Positions 32,769 to 44,337 of a stretch of 64,000 nucleotides of DNA are shown piece after piece. A model generated the notes under the pieces. It worked only from the letters and a program-made list of their open reading frames with translations. It searched no databases and had not been told where the DNA came from. The position numbers were made by a program, and so were the translations under genes. The stretch is from Hofstenia miamia (Eukaryota > Xenacoelomorpha > Acoela > Hofsteniidae): contig CABFPE010000216.1 in the NCBI GenBank assembly GCA_900660155.1, positions 276,250 to 340,249 on the forward strand, read 5' to 3'. Position 1 is the stretch's first letter, and each line of letters begins with the position of its first letter.

Positions 32769-35700
32769 ATGGCTGAAAGAAAAATGATTGTAAGGTACCG
32801 CTTCATTTATGTAATTTTACTATTGTGTATATGCTTTAAGAATTTTCGCATTGAGTGTATTACACCAAACAAATATGAACCTATTGTGTATGCTAGACAT
32901 TGCATTTATGTATGTAATGTTGTTTTTAAAACGATTTCTCGCTACTTATTAAAAAATATTAACCCACTCATTATAAAATTAAAATTAATGCTCGCTGGAG
33001 ACATACAACCAAATCCAGGCCCTATTGTTCTCGACAGCAGTGAGGTGAAATCTATTTCAAATGCATTTAAGAACAATATTAAAATCGCTTATCTGAACAC
33101 ACGAAGCATACCAGCTCATCAATGTGAACTAAAAGAATTGTATTCAATGCTTGGTTGTAACACTATTTTTGCATTCACTGAAACATGGGTAACCAACAAT
33201 GCTTCGGATGATTTGTTTAACTTCAATAAATCAAAATTTAAAAGCTTCTGTAAAAACAGAACATCCAAAGGTGGCGGCTTAATGCTCATTATACCTAGTT
33301 TTATGTGCCCAATTAGACGAAAGGACCTAGAAATAAGCGACCAAAATTTTGAAACATTATGGGTTGAAATTAAAAAAACCAAGAAATGTAAACTATCAGC
33401 ACTCATTAACATCAGTTATTCCCCTAAAAAACAATTCTGCAAAGATTTCGTCAATAAAAAAATTCTAGAGGTCCAAGATGCTGCACTTGTTAACAAAGAA
33501 ATTATTCTACTTGGAGATTACAATATTAATTATCTCTCCAAACACGAGTCAAAGTACACTAACCATATTTGTGACGAACTTCAACTTGATCTAATAAATA
33601 TTGCAGTTCCCACAAGAGGAGTGAATTTAATCGATTACTTTTTAACAAACATTGATTATATTCAATTCAAGAGTTTCATTTTTAACTCTTTTTCAGACCA
33701 CAATTTATGCCTTTTTGTCTCAAATGAAATTCATCATATCAACATGAGAAAAAAGATTTATACGCGGAGTTATGCTAAATTTGATGACAACATTTTCAAA
33801 AAGTCTCTAGAAAATGTCGCATGGGACTACGTCTATACAATGCATGATCCTGGTCACATGATTGACTTCATTATGAAGGAATTAAATATCTGTTTGTTAA
33901 CGCACCACGTAGAATCAGATACGTAAAAATAGGTGGCTACAATAGAACAAAAAACAAGGAAATAGAGGCTTTAGTGGCAGAAAAGAAAAAAATCTGGAAC
34001 TCCTTGATTAGTAATCGCACACAATTTAACATTGCTGCATATAATGAAGTTAAGGCAAGGCTTTCAAAATTAAAAACGAAGGTAGAAGAGCAAAAATGCA
34101 AGCAATTTTTTGAAAAGTTTACCCAAGCAAAAAATAAATGGCAGTTCATCAATAAGTTTCTGAACAAGGAAAAGCCTTTTGATTGCAATATTCACGAAAT
34201 TAAGGTAGACAACAAAATCATTACTAATGACAAATTAATTGTAAACAATATGAACAAGGTATTCAAAGATCTCGGTACATATAGAGACAAAGAACAACCA
34301 TTTATAAACAAGATTGAGCAATCCAAGAACTCGTTCACCTTCAGTTTTATTACTGAGCATGATCTAATTAAGGTTGTTGACAACCTTGACCCCAATATTT
34401 CCAGCAGAAGCTGTGGGGTGCCCGTCTTCATCATAAAAAAATATATAAAGTATTTCTCAGAATATCTACTGTTTGCTTTTAATTATTCCATCCACACCAA
34501 TACCTATCCACAATGTCTAAAAAGAGCCGACATTACACCAATCTTTAAGAATGGCGACCCTAAGGACTGCAGAAATTATAGGCCCATCTCAATTACCAAC
34601 CCAGTCTCAAAAATTTTTGAGAGGATCTTATGCAAACAAATTAATTCTTATTTAAATGAAAATAAAATTCTCTCAAATAAGCAATTTGGTTTCAGGCAAG
34701 GCTTCAGCACTGTTGATGCACTGTTAGAACTTACTGAAAAGACACGTTTTTTCCTTAACAAAAAAATTAGTAGTAGCATTGCCCTATTAGATCTTAGCAA
34801 GGCTTTCGATAGTATAGATTTTATCATCCTTGACAAGAAACTAAAAAGCTATGGGTTTAGTAAATCTTCACGAACATTTTTAAACAGTTTTCTCTACAAA
34901 AGGCAACAACGCGTACACATTAATAGCATTTACAGCGAATACATCACAACAAATAAAGGAGTTCCACAGGGCACTGTATTAGGCCCTATACTCTTCAACT
35001 TATATGTAAATGATTTATCCATGCACGTTACCCATTCAGAGCTGATTCAGTATGCTGATGACATATGCGTCATTAATAGAAATAGCAGTCCAATTATTGC
35101 AACAAAAGAATTACAAGAAAGCATAAAAAATATTTTCAAATTCTTTCAGCAGAACAAATTGACAATTAACAAGGGTAAAACACAGTTCATTATTTTTAGG
35201 CCAAACGATGCTGAAGAGCTTGCTAAGAACATCTGTCTTGACATTTCTGACGACAATCCACCAATACGCAACAATGACACTGTCAAATATCTGGGCGTCG
35301 AGCTGGACAGAAAACTCACTTTCAAAGTGTTTGTAAACAATAAAGTCCGTAAGATGGCGTCAGGCGTACAGTACCTAAAAAAAATTAGAAAAATTACACA
35401 GAGTAAAGCAATAATTAATGCATTTGTAACTAGCCACTATGCATACGCTTGTGTACTCCTAAGTAATATTAATGTTGCTGAACAACAGCGTATAAGTAGG
35501 ATATTTAACTGGTCAATTTGTACTATGTTTAGCATAAACAGACAGCAAGCTAGTACGAAAGTACAACAATTAGAGATGCTTACACCAAGATCAATCACAA
35601 AGTACAACAACCTGGTGCTTATGTTTAAGGAAATCAAAATCAGCGGTAAACTGCTAATAGAACAATTTGTAAAATATAATCACCGTGCGAATAAATGTAT

Positions 35701-35866
35701 AAATAATATATTGCCAACTAACAATTATTGGAACAATTCTGTCACCACAAATTCTTGTAAACTTTGGAACAAATTACCAATCAGCATTAGACAGGAAAGA
35801 AACCTTAAAATATTTAAAAAATTACTAAAAAATAATCTATTAGCAGAGCAAAATAAGTTCATTTAA
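32769..35866 (+). pseudogene. LINE-B ORF2: 2A-like leader, endonuclease, reverse transcriptase, one frameshift
   Basis: Start is ATG 32769 (MAERKMIVRYRF). A hydrophobic leader with a second hydrophobic stretch ends in LMLAGDIQPNPGP (32988-33023), a canonical-looking 2A motif. The endonuclease blocks are LNTRSIPAHQ, AFTETWVT, GDYNINYL and SDHNLCLF. A frameshift near 33900, in ACGCACCACGTAGAATC, moves the frame; the downstream frame reads APRRIRYVKIGGYNRTK and stays open to 35866. The reverse transcriptase has NYRPISIT, FGFRQGFSTVDALL, LLDLSKAFDSIDF, GVPQGTVLGPILFN and QYADDICVI. This single lesion means the copy is young or that the lesion is a base-call error. Confidence 0.88.
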
Positions 35867-36080
35867 AATCTGTAGCGACAAATCGAATATATTCTATCTT
35901 TTTAATTGTGTGATTGTATTGATGTTTTTAATTGTATTTTTAGTGTTTTAATCTTAATTGTCTAGCTTAGTTTGTAGTGCATGTGTATATTTAGGTGTTT
36001 GTATATATTGTAAATATGTATTATACTTAATTGTACATATGCAAATTGGGCAAACTAATAAAAGCTATTGAAGATATAGA

Positions 36081-38976
36081 GTATCTAAGAGGAATAATAG
36101 ATGCATTAGAAAGAAGTAATTACTAGTGCTGTTATTTTTTACCTAAAACTAAATTATGACCTTATAAAATTGACATTATTAACTAAAAACTCCATTTTTT
36201 ACAAATTGTTCTTATTCCAAAATTCTTTGGGTCTAAATTTTGGGTATTTAAATCAATATGCAATGCTAAAATGAAAGACAAAACTAAGCAAATAATTTTC
36301 ACCGTTGAAGTGTACTCCAAAACGTATCAATGAAAAATGGAATTGTTTTGCCCTGGTAATTAGTCTCTAACAAAGAATATCGAATTTTCTACTGGTAAAA
36401 AGAAAAATGTTTAATATCACAAGGCAATAAATAAGTGACACCCTACAGAAATGATCCATATCACAAGTTAAATATTTAAAGTGCGTCAGTCTTTTAAAAT
36501 ATATAAATATCATACTCAATGTATATTTCGACCATGAACATAAATTAAAATGACTTATATTTCATAATTATGATTATTGCATGCAAAAAAATGTATGCAC
36601 CTTAACCCAAATAGACAAATTTGTAAATCTGGTTATTTTTACTAAAAAATCAGCAATATATTTGAAATTTCTTCAAAAGAAATCTATATCTTCCAAAGTG
36701 CCATATATAAGTTCTTGGGCAGAAATATTCAAAATTTTCATACTACAAACAATGACCCACGCCTGCATACAATAAAGATTTTGCTAAATATAATTAGGGT
36801 TAAATTTTGCTTAATATGTGCCTATGTAACAAAGTTCGATGATTTCACTGCATTTCTAAGCAGTCAATTCTCTGTCTTTTATACGTAGAGATTTTAACAA
36901 TGAATTATGGTTATCCAGCCGTGTTTAATGATGTAGCCACACATCACTAATCCAAAGCATATTGGGAAAGCGTAATTTACTGTAACACATGACACGATCC
37001 AAACCCCCCCCATCCCTTCTAGTTTTGATCAATGCTCCTACACGACCAAATTATCTACTATAAGCAACCAGCTATGAATATCGACTAAAATACATGACTA
37101 AACATCATAAAATTGGACCCATGAACCGACCCCACCCTGCAGATAATGACTTGTTTGCTACATTTATGCGGTAACAACTACTCCCATAATATTTACTAGT
37201 ACTGAGTTTTGTACTAAGAATTTCAGAGGGACTAGGGCAAGCATGGAGCTGAGACAATATTTCGAGAAAGGGGATTGAGGTTTTGTAAATTTTTCAATAT
37301 TTTTTCAATTTGTGGGAAACCCGCATATATATATTGAAAAACCAAAGAAAAAACAACTGCTAATTACCTTGAAAATGACATTAGAAATTCGAAGAGTGTA
37401 GATAATAAAACATTTTATACTACTAATATATATATATATATATATTAGATAATGGCTTTCGTTTAGATATTTTTTTTGAAATAGGTTGCAAAATTTCACT
37501 AAGATAGTAAATGCTGAAAATTGTAATGTTGAAAAAATCCTGTAGGCCTAGTGAAATATTTTACACAGCATATAAATTAATATTTTTGCAGACTCCAGTT
37601 GATTAATTTTTCAAGTCAAATTATAATTATGTATTCACTTTTTTCAAAAAAATGATCCAATTACATCAAAAGCATTTATAAAGCTTTGCAACATGACCGA
37701 AAATTGGATACAATATTTCGACAAAGCGCAGAAGCCGACAATTAACAAACTATGTAACGCACGATCAATATCATTGTCGCATTTGATTTCAAATTAATTA
37801 ATGAAAAACCAAATTAATGGAAAACGAATTAAATTAGTAGAAACTGCAATTAATAAGATGGAGATTTGGTAAACACAAAATGAAAAATTAAGTCGATCAG
37901 TATTAAGAATTCAGCTCTGTAAAAGCTATTGGAATTAAGATATGGATACTCAAAAGCTGTTTATGCTGCCCTAGGCATGCTAGAGATTTAATCAGCTGAG
38001 ATAGTAAAGAGGCCTGATTCCAAATAGTGCATACTTAATCCACAGCCCAGATTGTCAAAAGTACAAATATATATGTAAAAATTTGCATAAAACAAAGAAT
38101 GTGTATCAAAATTTCACTAAAAAATTTAGGAAGAACGTTCGGGTCAGGTTGGACCGAGTCTACATATCACAAGGGTCGGGTTGAATCTTGTCCAAAAAGG
38201 TTGACCCGTTTTCATGATCGATATACATTAAAAATAGCTAGAGCGTTTTTGTAATTTAGCAAAGTAAAAGTTCTAGGAGCGATATTCCAGTATTTCTGTA
38301 AGCATTCTTAGACTCCTAATACAGCATAAAAAATCACAATGCTGATTCGGGCTAGTTCTACGATATTATGCAACACAGCCTAAATCCTAGGATATTGTTC
38401 ACGTCAAGAGCCGTACAATGATTGAAGCATAAGAAACTTTTTCCGGTATTTTTGGAAGCGATCCGATTTTTTCAACGATTAATCAGAATAGAGAACACAT
38501 ACCCAGAATGAGAACTTGTATTTGCAATTAATCACAGATGGTTCCAAGCAGAAGATTTGATATATTCTCATCAGTATGCAAAAGCCAGAATTTTTTCAGT
38601 GATTGCTGATGTTAACTTTGGCTTTCTAGAATTTCACAAGCCGAGTGTCTTATCACAAGTAAAATTCAAGCCATCCCTGCACGATTTCTACATAACACCT
38701 GCTTCTCATTTGCCCTTACAAAGTCAAAAATACTTTAGATACTTAATAAACTCAAATGATTTATAAATTCACAACAAACCTTTTATATTTCCTCATTCGT
38801 ATAATCGAGAAATGCAGTTGTGGTCTTGCTAGCAGATGTTCTGTTTATATTATGGTGCCATACCATTATGCACCATTTTTATGGTAATTATGAGTGGATG
38901 TCAATAAAGATTTTGACAGCATAGAATTTGAAATATCATATAAAAGCAAGTCATCTATGACTTTAACCCAATAAAT
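36081..38976. other. AT-rich stretch without a supported gene
   Basis: It contains an (AT)n run at about 37426-37445 and GGGTCGGGTT-type words at 38140-38210 shared with 2.5-2.9 kb. A 69-codon frame at 38557-38766 has no known motif. Confidence 0.4.
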
Positions 38977-39305
38977 AATAAAACGTTTTATAACCGTCTT
39001 ATAATGGTATAACACGGTGTAAGACGTCTTAAGGTACGTCTTCTAAGCACTTATAAAACACCATTTCTAAACGTTGCTGAATGCCATCTAGTGTCCACCA
39101 AATGATGCTCTAAAACGTCTTCTAAACGTCTTCTAAACGTCTTATTAAGCATCATTTCTAAACGTTGCTGAATGCCATCTAGTGTCCATCAAATGATGCT
39201 CTAAAACGTCTTCTAAACGTCTTCTAGACGTCTTCTACACCTGACATAGATGCGATTTCTCAACGTCTTCTAAACCATTTTAAGACGTCTTCTAAACATT
39301 TTATT
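38977..39305. mobile_element. MITE with imperfect inverted ends and a 91-bp tandem duplication
   Basis: The left end (AATAAAACGTTTTATAACCG, from 38977) and the inverse of the right end (AATAAAATGTTTAGAAGACG, ending 39305) match over about 25 bp. Two 91-bp units (39061-39151 and 39152-39242) differ at only a few bases; each contains CGTTGCTGAATGCCATCTAG and several ACGTCTTCTAA words. No target duplication could be fixed. Confidence 0.65.
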
Positions 39306-39344
39306 GCTTTTTGTGAAAAGAGAATGTCGATAAATATTTTCTTA

Positions 39345-40400
39345 GCTAATAACAACACAACAACGAGTAAAAATCAGTAGCGTACTCTCAGATTTCTTAA
39401 GAATAAATAAAGAAGTCACACAAGGAATTGTGTTGAGTCCAATCATTCTTTATGTTAACGACATATATAAATGTGTGGTCAACTATAAAGTGATCCAAAA
39501 GGCTGATGATATATGCATCATTAACAGGCAAATCATACTTGGAGAGGAACATCAAATCAATCAAACCAATCTTTGTCCCAAAAATTAGCCATGAATGAGG
39601 AGAACTGAACATCATAAAAGGATTTAGCCCCGAGAGTAGATAGAAACAGCCCATCAATTATGCAAACGGAAGCAATAAACTACTTGGGTGTGCAGGTTAA
39701 TCGACTTGATCAGAATGTGCAAAGAAATGCAGCGCCAATACATATCAAAAAAGGCAAGAAAAATAACTGTAAATAAAACAGTTCTACACCTTTTGGTTAT
39801 TAGCCATTTTACATAGGCATGAATACTTTTCAACAGTATCAAAATAAGAGCTCAAATGGAGTGTTTAACTCTCAAATGCCTACAATGTATAGCATTTGTA
39901 ACTCTAATACAAATGATAAATTGCAAAACATATGTATGTATAAAGTCTAGTACACATGTTTAACCATTTTTACCATCAAACAAAAACAAATTACTTCTTA
40001 AATATATAAAAATATTCGATGAATGATCCAATATCTGCAAGAATTATGAACAAATAATATTGGAAAAAATCCTACACAGCAACGAAATGTAAAATGTGGA
40101 ACAAGCTGCCTTTAAGCATCCGAGAAGAAAGAAACTTAAATATATTTAAAAAAACTCTTAAAACATAACTTTTTGGCTAAGCATTGCATATTAAGCTATT
40201 CAAATATATTGAACACAGGGAAAGATTTCTTTGGCTAAATCTTTCAATTTTAGTTTTAAAACTTGTTCTTGTGTATGAATTTTTTTCTCTCTTCATTTTT
40301 TTTAATCATGAGAGGCGTGGTTTATTGTATTTGTGATCTTTCATATACTTCAATTTTGTATATCATTGTATAGAATTGTAATTTATATTGCAAGATGTAA
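39345..40400 (+). pseudogene. LINE-C: decayed relative of LINE-B (reverse transcriptase and 3' end)
   Basis: QQRVKISSVLSDFL (near 39360), VTQGIVLSPIILYVND (39415) and KADDICIINRQ (39500) correspond to QQRVHINSIYSEYI, VPQGTVLGPILFNLYVND and YADDICVINRN in LINE-B. The C-terminal KMWNKLPLSIREERNLNIF (near 40092) also matches. Stops and frame changes are numerous and internal segments are missing, so it is an old, dead copy. Confidence 0.8.
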
Positions 40401-41481
40401 AATTGATATACGCTGATTGAAATTTAGTGTAAACTTAAAAATAGACCCACAATGATAATCAACATTACATGTACAGAATGCATACTGTGTTTCAAGAAAA
40501 TGGTTAATTTATCCTTTGTTGCATATATTATATCCATATTTAATTGAATGGCTAATTTCTTATTTAAAAAACGCTTTTAACCAAAATAAACATTTTGTTA
40601 AAATGACAGATTTTAAGTCTGTTGCTTGACTACTGATGAACTTGTTTCCATTTATAAAAATAGATTGGAAAGAATACTAATGATCAAAAACTTACAATTT
40701 TTAACCTTAAATAGGCCTGGGAATTTTGAAAGTTTTTCATGATCTTATAAAAATATTGAAGCACTTGGAGCTCAAAAACTATTAATGCTATGCTCCATGT
40801 GGAGGCATCACGCTTAAGAGGCACGCCTCAAATGGCTTTGGTCACGGTAACCCTGCATTATAAGGGAATATCCCGCGTTCCAATTTGGAAAAAATTGTTC
40901 CGCTAAGAATGGTATTTTTTCATCAATCATTTAAACGAAGAATAATATAAAAATTGAATTAACAAAAGCACGTGCAGTGCACTAAAATGAAATTAACTAC
41001 AATAAAATTTTACACAGGATGATTCTGAACTTTCTTTCTCTTTCCAAATACGTAATACAGCTCTATTAGTGTCAGGTTTTAATGATAGTTCATGATTTAT
41101 GTACTACGTTTCGTGAGATTTAGAGCGGTATGGGCATAATATTTATTTTCTTGGGATATACATTCATGGTAATATGAGCAGTTGGATTAATACACCCATA
41201 TTACAACCAACTCACTGTACATCTAGATAGAAATCTATCTTTACCCAATTTTCTGCAAGCGAGTTCACTCCTAGAAGTGAACTGAGCAGAAATATTCTTA
41301 GCAATTTTATTGATAATGTAATCATAAATATGTGTGCCTCAATAATTTTCTGGCGATTTTAAAATATAATAAAATGAATTGATAAATACAATCTAAAGCA
41401 CAAATTTCATTCAATTATTCAATATATGGAACGTACAAAATTTCCTCGGACTTCTGAAGCCTTACAACCATTAAACTTGCT
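40401..41481. other. AT-rich stretch without a supported gene
   Basis: Nothing is recognised; a short mixed-composition patch at 40790-40930 has no open frame or inverted ends. Confidence 0.4.
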
Positions 41482-42677
41482 ATTGAAAAATTAAAAAAAG
41501 TTAGGCTAAATTTGTTTTTCTCATTGGGTAACGTGACCTTCCGGATTATTGATTTTTTACTTTAACTTCCAAATGAATGCTTACTCTTTGGAAGAGAGAC
41601 GTCAAATTGTAGAGCTATATTTTGCTAAAGGAGAACTAGCTGCAACAACTATCAGAAAATACAATTGTCTAAACAGCATAAAATGCACATCAGACGTGCC
41701 AAATTTGAATACAGTAAAGAGAATTATTCAGAAATTATAATATTTGATAATGACGAGTTAATTGAAGAAGTTCAAGATGTTGTTGACGAAGTGAAAGGCG
41801 CTGGAGATTTTATCAGCATTCGAAAAATTAAATCCCGATGCAGTACAGAAATACCAATGATGAGAATCATAAGATTCTGCATCAATCATTGAATATTCGA
41901 CCATATAAATATTCTGTTTGTCAATTCCTGCCAAACCAATGCCCCAGTGAACGCCTTCAGTTTTGCGAATTTATCGAATCCATGGACGCAACATCTGCAG
42001 AGAACATATTATCACAGATGAATGTAATTTTCATCTCAATGGATACCTTAATAAGCAAAAAATGCGATATTGGGGAACTGGTGAGCCACCTGCTGGCATA
42101 ATTTGCACACTTCAATCACCAATAAATATTGCATGGTGTGGAATAACTTCCAGAATTGTTATCGGCCCATTCTTTTTCACTGATACTGTGAATTCAAGCA
42201 GTTATGTTGCTATGTTAGATGAAAATGTATTGCCATCTTTAAAGAGAAAAAGAATCCTTACCAAAGTAACATTCATGCAAGACGGAGCTTCTCCTCACAC
42301 CTGACACTTTCCCAGAAATTATTTAACGACAAATTTTAAGAATCGAGTCATTGGGCGTCATTTTTCAAATTTCGTGGCCTTCCCACTCACCAGACCTTGG
42401 GGTTATATAAAAGACTCTGTCTTCCCACCAAACAAAGTTTACGCAAATATTTTGGAGCTGCAGATCTCTATTTTGGAATGTGTTTCTAGTATTGAAGAAA
42501 GCTTAAAGTACATGAATGTTTTTTTTCTCGTATTGGCAATCATTTTGAATAAATTTTTTTTCAAAATTTTTAAATCCGCATTATCAAATAATCATAAAAT
42601 GTATATTTGAATAGAATATTCACTTATATTAAATAGCTATAGCATTTTATAACAGACGTGTTCCCCTGAACACGTTG
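41482..42677 (+). mobile_element. Mariner-like element, version 1 (left end missing)
   Basis: Similarity to version 2 starts at TATTGAAAAATT (41482), so the left terminal repeat is absent. The decayed transposase shows an HTH start (MNAYSLEERRQIVELYF), IRKIKSRCSTEI, RPYKYSVCQFLPNQ, TDECNFHLNGYLNKQ (first catalytic Asp block), IAWCGITSRIVIGPFFF, FMQDGASPHT (second Asp) and WPSHSPDL. It is broken by frameshifts, by a deletion of about 50 bp after KRIIQK relative to version 2, and by loss of the segment normally between SPDL and WGYIKD. The right end TGTTCCCCTGAACACG lies just before the TA at 42678. Confidence 0.8.
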
Positions 42678-42739
42678 TACAAGTAATCAAAGCAAGCATT
42701 TTTTAGAAATGCTGTCCTTCAAAGCTAAACGCTTAGATN

Positions 42740-43068
42740 CGATTCGAAATGATTTGCAACATTAAGTCCGTAAAGTTCAATACAATTGTAGAAAATTCCA
42801 ACAGGGACATTTGAATGAAAAATACTTACTACTTGTTCATGATTGAAAAAAACTTAAGAGCACTTCGCAATTTGTCACTCTATTCATTTTATTAATATTT
42901 TTAGACAATGCCAAGAATATAATCAAATGCTTAAAAAGCTGAAATTTTGGAGACACAATGCAATAAATGCTTAAAAAAATATCAATTATATACCTAGGTT
43001 AGCTATGTGAAAATAATATTTTTTATTGATTGCCCGGCACTCCATGGTTTTTTAAAAATATCTAATTG
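42740..43068. other. Unmatched sequence between the N at 42739 and mariner version 2
   Basis: About 330 bp with no counterpart upstream of version 1. No gene is seen. Confidence 0.5.
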
Positions 43069-43070
43069 TA

Positions 43071-44335
43071 CAGGGTGTTCCAGCGAACTCGTCAGTAATA
43101 AATCAGTTATATTGAAAAATTAAAAAAAGTTAGGCTAAATTTGTTTTTCTCATTGAGTAATGTGACCTTGCGGATTATTGATTTTTCACTTAAACTTCCA
43201 AATGAATGCTTCTTCTTTGGAAGAGAGACCTCAAATTGTAGAGCTATATTTCGCAAATGGAGAATCAGCTGCAACAACTATCACAAAATACAATTCTCTA
43301 CATAACATAAAACGCACATCAGACGGGCCAAATTTGAATCCAGTAAAGAGAATTACTCAGAAATTCAAGGAAGGAAATTCTTTATCAAACAAGTTTCATG
43401 GTGGCCAAGATATAAAATATTTGATAATGAGGTGTTAATGGAAGAAGTTCAAGATCGTGTTGACGAAGTGCAAGCCGCTGGAGATGTTATCAGCATTCGA
43501 AAAATTAAATCTCGGTGCAGTACAGAAATATCAATTGGGACAATTCATAAGATTCTGCATCAATCATTGAATATTCGACCATATAAATATTCTTTTTGTC
43601 AATTCCTGCCAAACCAATGCCCCAGTGAACGCCTTCAGGTTTGCGAATTTATCAAATCCATGGATGCAACATCTACCGAGAACATATTATTCAGAGATGG
43701 ATACCTTAATAAGCAAAACATGCGATATTGGGGAAATGGTGAGCCACCTGCTGGCATAATTCGCACACTTCAATCACCAAAAACTATTGCATGGTGTGGA
43801 ATAACTTCCAGAACTGTTATCGGCCCATTCTTTTTCACTGATACTGTGAATTCAAGCAGTTATGTTGCTATGTTAGATGAAAATGTATTGCCATCTTTAA
43901 AGAGAAAAAGAATCCTTACCAAAGTAACATTCATGCAAGACGGAGCTTCTCCTCACACCTGACACTTTCCCAGAAATTATTTAACGACAAATTTTAAGAA
44001 TCGAGTCATTGGGCGTCATTTTTCAAATTTCGTGGCCTTCCCACTCACCAGACCTTGGGGTTATATAAAAGACTCTGTCTTCCCACCAAACAAAGTTTAC
44101 GCAAATATTTTGGAGCTGCAGATCTCTATTTTGGAATGTGTTTCTAGTATTGAAGAAAGCTTAAAGTACATGAATGTTTTTTTTCTCGTATTGGCAATCA
44201 TTTTGAATAAATTTTTTTTCAAAATTTTTAAATCCGCATTATCAAATAATCATAAAATGTATATTTGAATAGAATATTCACTTATATTAAATAGCTATAG
44301 CATTTTATAACAGACGTGTTCCCCTGAACACGTTG
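43071..44335 (+). mobile_element. Mariner-like element, version 2, complete ends, dead transposase
   Basis: Left end CAGGGTGTTCCAGCGAACTC at 43071 and the inverse of the right end ending at 44335 match at about 19 of 26 positions including TA, with TA at 43069-43070 and 44336-44337. The 1.27-kb length is typical of mariner. The transposase starts at ATG 43202 (MNASSLEERPQIVELYF) and has the HTH, RYWGNGEPPAG, FMQDGASPHT and SPDL blocks. It is frameshifted near 43420 and lacks about 27 bp present in version 1 that encodes the first catalytic Asp block (DECNFHLN). It also shares version 1's loss between SPDL and WGYIKD. Confidence 0.85.
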
Positions 44336-44337
44336 TA

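Larger units (their letters stand above)
32060..36080 (+). mobile_element. LINE-B: CR1/L2-group non-LTR retrotransposon, 5' truncated, one frameshift
   Basis: It has the same architecture and strand as LINE-A but a clearly different sequence. The coding frame opens directly after an (AT)n microsatellite at 32041-32060, which marks the truncated 5' end. ORF1 and ORF2 are followed by about 200 bp of 3' UTR with AATAAA near 36057; the exact 3' end is not clear. The decayed copy at 39.3-40.4 kb is closer to LINE-B than to LINE-A (WNKLPISIRQERNLKIFKK versus WNKLPLSIREERNLNIFKK). Confidence 0.88.

Noticed and set aside
38980-39300. CRISPR-like or satellite array of ACGTCTTCTAA words
   Set aside because: There is no regular repeat-spacer pattern; the structure is a MITE with one 91-bp duplication, in a eukaryotic genome.
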